Assembly (NCBI GenBank): GCA_963972175.1 | Contig: CAXAVP010000103.1 | Location: 1-13,893, forward strand | Direction: 5' to 3' | Origin: Arenibacter sp963972175 | GTDB taxonomy: Bacteria > Bacteroidota > Bacteroidia > Flavobacteriales > Flavobacteriaceae | Length of the DNA: 13,893 nt | Shown: piece after piece, positions 8,474 to 13,893 of the stretch | How the letters are laid out: each line of letters opens with the position of its first letter | How positions within the stretch are numbered: position 1 is the first letter of the stretch | Program-made: the position numbers and the translations under genes | Notes under the pieces: generated by a model | The model's database searches: none | What the model saw: only the letters and a program-made list of their open reading frames with translations | What the model was told of the DNA's origin: nothing

Positions 8474-9745
8474 CTAATCAATGGAAAATCTATTTCTATC
8501 GCCCATATCACCATGTACATTTATGGCTATCAATGCCAAAACGGCAACTACCAAAAGTACAACGATTAAATAAACAAGCCATTTTTTTGGGTCTACCTTA
8601 TCAATTTCCCCAAATGAAAATTGTGAACTTTTGGATTGGAGCAAGACAAAAATCAGTAATACGTTCAGTAAATAAAGGTGATGGTTAAGGTGCATTTCTC
8701 CTCCAAAAATTCCTGTAACGGCATAGCTCATAAAGGCGTATGCAATAAACATGGTAAAAAAAGTGACCAAAACATCCTTTTGTGAGAATTCTTGTTTTTT
8801 GATTTTCCAAAAAACAATAACGACCATTGCCACTAACACCAACAATACCATTATTGTACTAGTGGAAGCAATGGATTCTATATTTGGCAAACTCTCCAAA
8901 CGTCTAGCAATATGGCCATAAGTCAGTGATTCCCTGTATACGATTAATGGAATAAAGAGCACTACAATCAACAAGGCAGACCAATTTTCCCATTTTTTAA
9001 CGCTCGGAATTTCTTTTGGCCATTTGGAACTAAAAACCCCATAGGCCATACCCCATCCACCAAAGAAACCAATGCTATATTCCATAATGTTCCACGTATT
9101 GAACGGAATGTGCCAGGTATTGCCCAAAACGTGTAAAAAATTACCAAAACTAAAACCAATACCCCCGCCCAGCATGGCATAAAAAGCTACACGGATGGCA
9201 GAATTCCTTTTTTCCCTGGCCATATACCATAACATGGCCAAGCCGGCCCCCAAACAAACTGCCCAGGCTTCGGATCGCGGGGGCGTCATTTTAAAACCGA
9301 TCTGCTCTATTAGAAAATAGTAACTTATAAGCCCACCTACGGCCATCTCAGACAATAAAGCCCCCCATCTCACTTTGTTTTCCTTGGTAGAGTCCAAGGT
9401 TAGCCCTACCAATCCGCCCCCTAAGAGTCCAAACAATCCCCCTATAACAAACAACATTGCCAGACCGTAGTAGGCATTGATAAAATTATCGGCAAAGCCA
9501 TAGCCCACTACCTTCCCATAGCTAATCATCCCCCCGGCACCCCAGCCTACTGCCGATGCCAAAGCCACCAGCATCATTTTATTGTACCAGTCTTTTCTTC
9601 CAGAGACCAGTACCAGCGCTAGGCCTCCGATTGCTCCTGCCCAAGCTGCTCCCTGTTCATGCCCAAACTGCCCTCTAATTGCCCAAGCGGTAGCCAGGGC
9701 CATGGCTACGATTAACAGTTTTTTTCCCATATTTGTAGACTTCAT
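8474..9745 (-). CDS. Uncharacterised glycine-rich polytopic membrane protein
   Basis: The protein has 423 aa and I do not recognise a named family. About ten to twelve hydrophobic segments cover most of the length, many rich in Gly. Polar residues sit inside or beside them in motif-like blocks: AIRGQFGHEQGAA (22-34), ISYGK (74-78), FGNFLHVLGNTW (200-211) followed by FNTWNIMEYSIGFFGG (215-230), and GGEMHLNHHLYLL (348-360). Such buried Arg, His, Glu and Asn suggest an enzyme active site or cofactor or ion path rather than a passive anchor. Residues about 35-115 and 161-240 look like two copies of one unit (see findings). The start is 14 nt after the metallophosphoesterase stop and the end is 17 nt before the ferric-reductase-like gene, so the three are probably one transcript. 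ATG at 9745 was chosen; an in-frame ATG at Met6 (9730) is possible. No signal peptide separate from the first helix. Confidence 0.85.
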   Translation of the reverse strand: MKSTNMGKKLLIVAMALATAWAIRGQFGHEQGAAWAGAIGGLALVLVSGRKDWYNKMMLVALASAVGWGAGGMISYGKVVGYGFADNFINAYYGLAMLFVIGGLFGLLGGGLVGLTLDSTKENKVRWGALLSEMAVGGLISYYFLIEQIGFKMTPPRSEAWAVCLGAGLAMLWYMAREKRNSAIRVAFYAMLGGGIGFSFGNFLHVLGNTWHIPFNTWNIMEYSIGFFGGWGMAYGVFSSKWPKEIPSVKKWENWSALLIVVLFIPLIVYRESLTYGHIARRLESLPNIESIASTSTIMVLLVLVAMVVIVFWKIKKQEFSQKDVLVTFFTMFIAYAFMSYAVTGIFGGEMHLNHHLYLLNVLLIFVLLQSKSSQFSFGEIDKVDPKKWLVYLIVVLLVVAVLALIAINVHGDMGDRNRFSID

Positions 9746-9759
9746 GGCTGTAGTACTAT

Positions 9760-10881
9760 TTATTTCCTTCTTTTTATTTCAATGGTCTCTATCTCGTTAC
9801 CATTTATATCCGTCACATATAGGAAGGCATTTTTCTTGTTTATCTGCACATTGACAAAATGTTCTATTTTACTGGATTTTTTGGTTTCAGGAAGTTCTAC
9901 CTCAATATCGTATAGTGGGGCCCCAGCTCCAGCCGAGGTTATATAATGTACTCCGTTCTTGGTGGCCCTGTGATAATGATGGTCGTGTCCGTTTAAAAAG
10001 ACCTGTACCTTATGCCTTTCAAAAATATCCCCCCAAAATTTTCGGGTTTCCTCGGCCTCGGCCATCCTATTTTTCATGGCACTGTACAGCGGTTTATGCT
10101 GAAAAATAAAGACGAATCCGGCTTCTTTATTTAATTCCAAAACCTGCTCCAGCCATTTTTTCTGGGTTGTAAAATATTCGGAGAAAGCATCTCTCCAAAA
10201 GGCATCACTATTTTTATCCGAAACAAATTCTGGTTGCGAAATTTGTTTGCCCTCGCTGTCCAAAACAATAAATAGGGCATCGCCAACCGTGAAGTAATAG
10301 TATTTTTCATTGTTGGGCAGGTCAAATAAGTCGTAATAGTAGGGAGAATCCTTTTCATGATTGCCCAAGACAGGATAATATGGGGTATTCTTCATAAATT
10401 CCTTGTTTACCTCAAAAAAGGCTTCCCAATCACTAATAGACCTGCCGTTGGCTACCAAATCGCCCGAATTAATGATAAACCTGGGGTTGGTTTCCATAAT
10501 TTTAGCCACTATTTTAGCATGTACGTCGTGTCTATTTCTAGAATCACCGGTAACCGCAAAATTAAAGGGAATAGCCTCGTCCGGGTAAGTAGTTAGAGTA
10601 CCTTTGCCCTCCTCACTACCATCATTAAGCACATCATAGTGGTAGGTAGTATTGGGTTCCAAATCTCCCAAATGTATCTTATGGTGTTTATATTCCCCTA
10701 TTGTTTTAACATTCCCTTCATTATCCGTAATGGTGGGCGTACTTTCCAAGGTAGACCAGCATATGGTGGCGTCTTTAGTTCCCATTTGCTGAATATAAGG
10801 CCCGAAGGCTATTTTTGGTTTTTCTTGTGCTACAACTATAACGGTACTACTTAAGAATAATAAAAACAGTAATCTCTGCAT
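9760..10881 (-). CDS. Secreted metallophosphoesterase, purple-acid-phosphatase-like
   Basis: The protein has 373 aa. Residues 1-18 form a signal peptide (cut likely after VVA, before QEKP). Residues about 22-100 form a fibronectin-III-like beta domain with the phrase LGDLEPNTTYHYDV, as at the front of purple acid phosphatases. The calcineurin-like catalytic domain follows with every expected metal motif: GDSR (Asp113), GDLV (Asp141), GNHE (Asn174, His175), QHKP (His262) and GHDHHYHR (His299, His301). Such enzymes release phosphate from mono- or diesters using two metals; the exact substrate cannot be read. It heads a run with the two membrane genes and lies downstream of susD, separated by 165 nt that hold a terminator-like hairpin. 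It may be partly co-expressed with susCD through read-through or have its own promoter. Confidence 0.92.
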   Translation of the reverse strand: MQRLLFLLFLSSTVIVVAQEKPKIAFGPYIQQMGTKDATICWSTLESTPTITDNEGNVKTIGEYKHHKIHLGDLEPNTTYHYDVLNDGSEEGKGTLTTYPDEAIPFNFAVTGDSRNRHDVHAKIVAKIMETNPRFIINSGDLVANGRSISDWEAFFEVNKEFMKNTPYYPVLGNHEKDSPYYYDLFDLPNNEKYYYFTVGDALFIVLDSEGKQISQPEFVSDKNSDAFWRDAFSEYFTTQKKWLEQVLELNKEAGFVFIFQHKPLYSAMKNRMAEAEETRKFWGDIFERHKVQVFLNGHDHHYHRATKNGVHYITSAGAGAPLYDIEVELPETKKSSKIEHFVNVQINKKNAFLYVTDINGNEIETIEIKRRK

Positions 10882-10919
10882 GGTCTAGAATTAATTAATT
10901 TTAAATTAGGTATATGATT

Positions 10920-10958
10920 TTTTAGAATTGCTTACTGGAGATTCTAAAAGTTTTTTTT
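10920..10958. repeat. Perfect inverted repeat in the metallophosphoesterase leader
   Basis: TTTTAGAAT (10920-10928) and ATTCTAAAA (10941-10949) are perfect 9-bp arms around a 12-nt loop. On the + strand the hairpin is followed by G and eight T residues (10951-10958), giving a terminator-like shape for transcription running antisense to the operon. On the - strand it lies 39-61 nt before the metallophosphoesterase ATG and would be in its 5' leader or promoter. It may be an operator, a leader hairpin, or a terminator for an unseen antisense transcript. The stem has only two G-C pairs, so it is weak. Confidence 0.4.
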
Positions 10959-10980
10959 GCGATTGAATTAATGGAGCAGC

Positions 10981-11014
10981 AAAAAGAGGCTGTTCTTACC
11001 GAATGCCTCCTTTT
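10981..11014 (-). terminator. Rho-independent-type terminator after susD
   Basis: Reading the - strand, AAAAGGAGGC is followed by a 14-nt loop and GCCTCTTTTT. This is a 10-bp stem with one mismatch and a GC-rich core GGAGGC/GCCTC, closed by a T run. It begins 33 nt after the susD stop codon, the usual place for an end of transcript. The arms also carry T residues on the + strand (GCCTCCTTTT), so it could act in both directions. It suggests that susCD transcripts mostly end here and that the metallophosphoesterase operon is expressed separately or by read-through. Confidence 0.62.
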
Positions 11015-11046
11015 AACAACTACCAACTAACTCAATTAAAATATTT

Positions 11047-12702
11047 CTAATAGGGTTTTCCCGTGCCCTGTAACAACCACATTTTAGACCAAGCACTATT
11101 ATTGCTGGTATCCTCCCCTTTAAAGGGTGTGGTCTCCAATTTTTGAATGGCCGCTTCGGCATTTTGTGTATTGTTATCTATTTCATCAATATGGTAGTAA
11201 AACCGCAATGGAAGGGCTTCACGTTTAGATGAGGGACCCGTTTGCAAATCTGGAAGACCGGTTCTTCTATAGTCGAACCAGGCTTCTGTAGCTGCTGTCC
11301 AGCTGGCTATCCATTTTTGCTCTATAATATCTTCCAATCCACTGTAGGCTGCTCCAGCTATATAGTCGTTATAACTATCTCCAACCCCCCAGGTCTCCAA
11401 TGATTGCTTTACACCTTCGTTATAATGGACCTCCGGACCTCCGGAAACCCAACCCTTGAGTGCTGCTTCTGCTAAAATAAAATGCACCTCGGCAGCGGAT
11501 AGTAAACGCGCCTTTAATAAAGGACCACTAGCGGCTTTATACATATCATTCAATTGGGAAACATGGGGATTATATATACCTTGTGACGCGTCTTCTTTTA
11601 AATTATATGCCGGACCAAATGCGATTGCCGTTGGTAGTCCCACATATTCCTTATCAAAATCTACCGGTACTCCCAATAGATCCAGATGGTCATCAACCAA
11701 TTTTTGGCCCACATAACGTTCGCCATCCCTAATTTCATCGGTATCCTCCGGTTCACCTTCCGCCAATACCAAGGGTACTCCAACCTTATTGGCCCAAACC
11801 CCTAACCTAGGATCGTCCAATTCTTGCAAGGCATCTACAAGGGTTTTGGCCATTTTAATTCTAAAATAGGAGCCACTGGGACTCTCATCCAATACGGTAT
11901 TAGTGGGCCATGAATCGCTTGAAGTATTACCTACATAAGGCAATGCGGCATCATCGACTTCATTCAAAATAAGAGGATATTGTCCGGAATTGGAAGCTAT
12001 TCTTCTTATTCCCTCCTCCGCGATGCCCGGTTCTTTTTCAGACAATCTCATATAATAACGCAAGGCAAGTGAATTGGCAAATTTTCTCCATTTGGAAACA
12101 TCCCCGCCATACAGAACATCTTGATCTTCTTGAATACTATAGTAATCACCTTGGTTTTTTGATAATAGCGTGTTAGCCCTGCCCAGATCACTCAAAATAC
12201 CTAAGTATATATCTCTTTGATCCTCAAAGGCAGCATCAAAATATTCGGGACCCTCATCTCCTCTTAAGGCTTCGGAATAGGGTGCATCTCCCCACAGATC
12301 GGTAATCAAACCGAACAAGTAGGCTTTCATTACCAACCCAACCCCAATATGGAACTCCAAATTATCGGTTTCCGCTTTTTCTATTAGCGTTTTATTGTTG
12401 GTCAATAAACTGTAATAGCCATTCCAACTATGGGAACGGTTATCCCAATCATAGGCATTATGTCCACTGGACCAGCCGTCTTTTTGTGTATGCTGCATTA
12501 CCCCGGCCATGTCTCCAAATCCAAGGCCCACAACATTTTTGGCAGTTCCAGAAATTAAGGTCCCTACCAAAAGGTTGGGGTCTACATTTTCCGAGCCTAT
12601 TTTATTGGGGTTATCATTTAAGTCCTCAAGGCCATGGCAAGAGATTAAGATGCTGACCCCCAACATCAATACGCCAATTTTATTTATTGTTTGATATATC
12701 AT
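11047..12702 (-). CDS. susD: SusD/RagB-family outer-membrane nutrient-binding lipoprotein
   Basis: The protein has 551 aa, typical for this family. The N-terminus is a lipoprotein signal: hydrophobic VLMLGVSILI and then the lipobox LISC with Cys22 as lipidation site, followed by acidic residues. TDLWGDAPYSEAL, near residue 137, is the well-known SusD-type phrase after the first TPR helices. The rest is helix-rich with HFILAEAALKGW and AWFDYRRTGLPDL, again standard for SusD-like lipoproteins (SusD-like_2 type). The C-terminus has the usual PLRFYYHIDE...NTQN segment. SusD forms a lid on its SusC partner and captures oligosaccharides or other ligands at the cell surface. It lies 18 nt after the susC stop on the same strand, so the pair is one transcript. 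The ligand cannot be read from sequence. The symbol denotes family, not starch specificity. Confidence 0.94.
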   Translation of the reverse strand: MIYQTINKIGVLMLGVSILISCHGLEDLNDNPNKIGSENVDPNLLVGTLISGTAKNVVGLGFGDMAGVMQHTQKDGWSSGHNAYDWDNRSHSWNGYYSLLTNNKTLIEKAETDNLEFHIGVGLVMKAYLFGLITDLWGDAPYSEALRGDEGPEYFDAAFEDQRDIYLGILSDLGRANTLLSKNQGDYYSIQEDQDVLYGGDVSKWRKFANSLALRYYMRLSEKEPGIAEEGIRRIASNSGQYPLILNEVDDAALPYVGNTSSDSWPTNTVLDESPSGSYFRIKMAKTLVDALQELDDPRLGVWANKVGVPLVLAEGEPEDTDEIRDGERYVGQKLVDDHLDLLGVPVDFDKEYVGLPTAIAFGPAYNLKEDASQGIYNPHVSQLNDMYKAASGPLLKARLLSAAEVHFILAEAALKGWVSGGPEVHYNEGVKQSLETWGVGDSYNDYIAGAAYSGLEDIIEQKWIASWTAATEAWFDYRRTGLPDLQTGPSSKREALPLRFYYHIDEIDNNTQNAEAAIQKLETTPFKGEDTSNNSAWSKMWLLQGTGKPY

Positions 12703-12720
12703 GATCGTAGTTTTTGTTTT

Positions 12721-13893
12721 TTAAAAAGTTAGGCCAATTTTAAATCCGACGGGAATTACCCATGGATCCACATTATATCGTTCTATACCCTGCTTAAACT
12801 GTGTTCCTCTGTTACCGCTACTTGATTCTGCTTGGAAAGCCCTTTCTGGATCTACCCCAAAAGCGGAATCCTTGGTCCATAACATAATATTCCTACTATA
12901 TACAGACACACTAATATTGTCCAATCCAGTTCTTTCTATTAGCTTACTGGGCAAACTATAACTCAGGGAAACCTCCCTCAACTTAATATAATCGGCATCA
13001 AACATGTTTTGAGTTCCAAATGCCCATGGGTTTGATGCTGAAAAAGGGAAAAATATGGTCCCGTCTTCTCCAAGGTTTTCTTTTTCTAAAATAAAATTAC
13101 CGTTCTCGTCATGATAGCCCAATACTCCGGGATAAAAAACTCCGTCATAAACTACACTTCCTCCCCATTCTTCTGGAAAACCTCCTTCTCCAGGGGTTCC
13201 TCCTACAGGATAAAATTCTTCACTATCAAGCAATAATTCGGAATTATCCAACACCCATTGTTTTAATTCAGGACCCGGATCGGCTATACCGGGATTAACC
13301 AAATTATCCAACAACTGCTGTCCATAACCATCCTCTACCATATATCTGGAGGTTTGTGACATATATTGCCCGCCAGAACGCCAATCGAAGGTCATGTTCA
13401 AAGTAAAATTTTTATAAGATAGACTGGATTGTAATCCCATAATAAAATCTGGGTTATAGTTCCCCACTTTCACCCGTTCTTCCTGAGGTAGAAACTCGCC
13501 TTCATCCCCGTCAATCAATGGATATCCAAAATAAGGGGAATTGGGATCGGTTACCCGAAGTTTTAACGGAGAATACATATTGCCCAACAAGCCGTCCTCA
13601 CCAGTTGCTGGATTGGCCACATACGCTCTGGAAACACTCTTGTTTTCACTCCAAAACTCTATGTAATCCACTCCTGGAGCCAAAGCAATTACCTTGGATT
13701 CATTGGTAGTATAATTTAAATTAAGATCCCAATTCCAATTTTCGGTCCTAATTGGGGTAATACCAAGTGATAACTCATAACCTTTGCTTTCCAGTATTCC
13801 AGCATTGATACTTACACTATTATACCCTGAGGATCCCGGTATGGGTATACTGGGAACAATTTGATTTTTATTTTCAACCGTGTAGTAGGTACC
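12721..13893 (-). CDS. susC: SusC/RagA-family TonB-dependent outer-membrane transporter, N-terminal part beyond the window
   Basis: The frame is open from the right edge of the window to the TAA at 12721-12723, giving the last 390 residues of what is normally a protein of about 1000. The reading continues through a TTG at 13683 with no stop, so that codon is internal. Near the edge the sequence reads NAGILESKGYELSLG and then WNWDLNLNYTTNESKV, the hallmark of SusC barrels just before the late strands. Later come FTLNMTFDWRSGGQ, DADYIKLREVSLSYSLP and VYSRNIMLWTK. It ends IPVGFKIGLTF with a terminal Phe, as expected for a barrel handled by the BAM machine. The plug, TonB box and carboxypeptidase-like N-terminal domain are outside the window. 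It imports the ligand captured by the adjacent SusD using TonB energy. No enzymatic domain is seen in this part. Confidence 0.94.
   Translation of the reverse strand, partial: GTYYTVENKNQIVPSIPIPGSSGYNSVSINAGILESKGYELSLGITPIRTENWNWDLNLNYTTNESKVIALAPGVDYIEFWSENKSVSRAYVANPATGEDGLLGNMYSPLKLRVTDPNSPYFGYPLIDGDEGEFLPQEERVKVGNYNPDFIMGLQSSLSYKNFTLNMTFDWRSGGQYMSQTSRYMVEDGYGQQLLDNLVNPGIADPGPELKQWVLDNSELLLDSEEFYPVGGTPGEGGFPEEWGGSVVYDGVFYPGVLGYHDENGNFILEKENLGEDGTIFFPFSASNPWAFGTQNMFDADYIKLREVSLSYSLPSKLIERTGLDNISVSVYSRNIMLWTKDSAFGVDPERAFQAESSSGNRGTQFKQGIERYNVDPWVIPVGFKIGLTF

Noticed and set aside
9582..9854. Opposite-strand ORF of 90 codons over the membrane and phosphoesterase genes
   Set aside because: It is a shadow of two well-supported genes on the other strand, with no domain-like features.
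10357..10596. Opposite-strand ORFs inside the metallophosphoesterase gene
   Set aside because: They overlap the catalytic motifs of a clear gene and show no recognisable protein features.
12721..13683. A short separate receptor gene starting at TTG 13683
   Set aside because: The frame continues without a stop to the window edge and the added 70 residues are typical SusC barrel sequence.

Overview
The window looks like a chromosomal segment from a marine-type member of the Flavobacteriaceae (Bacteroidota). The grounds are a SusC/SusD outer-membrane pair, a type IX secretion plug-domain protein (DUF5103), AT-rich DNA, flavobacterial-style proteins, and no clear Shine-Dalgarno sites ahead of the starts. 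No tRNA, rRNA, CRISPR array, insertion sequence or phage gene was seen. No gene-free stretch exceeds 300 bases; the longest gaps are 6655-6937, 5499-5730 and 1158-1366.

Layout. (1) Positions 3-1157, + strand: the 3' part of a DUF5103 / type IX secretion plug-domain gene, probably a housekeeping neighbour. (2) 1367-2248, +: a secreted glycerophosphodiester phosphodiesterase. (3) 2290-6654, -: a dihydrodipicolinate-synthase-family aldolase, then after 232 nt a pair that overlaps by ATGA, made of a membrane-embedded PHP (CehA/McbA-like) metallohydrolase and a membrane-anchored GH31 glycosidase. (4) 6938-7786, +: an AraC-type regulator, divergent from the aldolase, with two dyad sequences in the gap between them. 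(5) 7779-10881, -: three tightly spaced genes, in transcription order a secreted purple-acid-phosphatase-like metallophosphoesterase, an uncharacterised glycine-rich polytopic membrane protein of 423 aa, and a ferric-reductase-like (MsrQ-like) membrane protein. (6) 11047-13893, -: susD and the 3' part of susC, running off the window edge. A terminator-like hairpin follows susD.

How the genes may work together (inference). The segment resembles a polysaccharide-utilisation-type locus. SusC/D would import a ligand. Periplasmic enzymes (GH31, PHP hydrolase, metallophosphoesterase, GDPD) would remove sugars and phosphate esters or diesters. The aldolase would split a 2-keto-3-deoxy-type acid, and the AraC protein would sense an intermediate. 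Three unrelated metal-dependent phosphoesterase folds beside one SusCD pair point towards a phosphorylated or glycerophosphate-bearing substrate, but the substrate cannot be read from the sequence. The least explained part is the pair of membrane genes behind the metallophosphoesterase. The 423-aa protein has invariant-looking charged and His motifs inside hydrophobic segments and what looks like an internal duplication, and it is paired with a probable haem-binding membrane protein.
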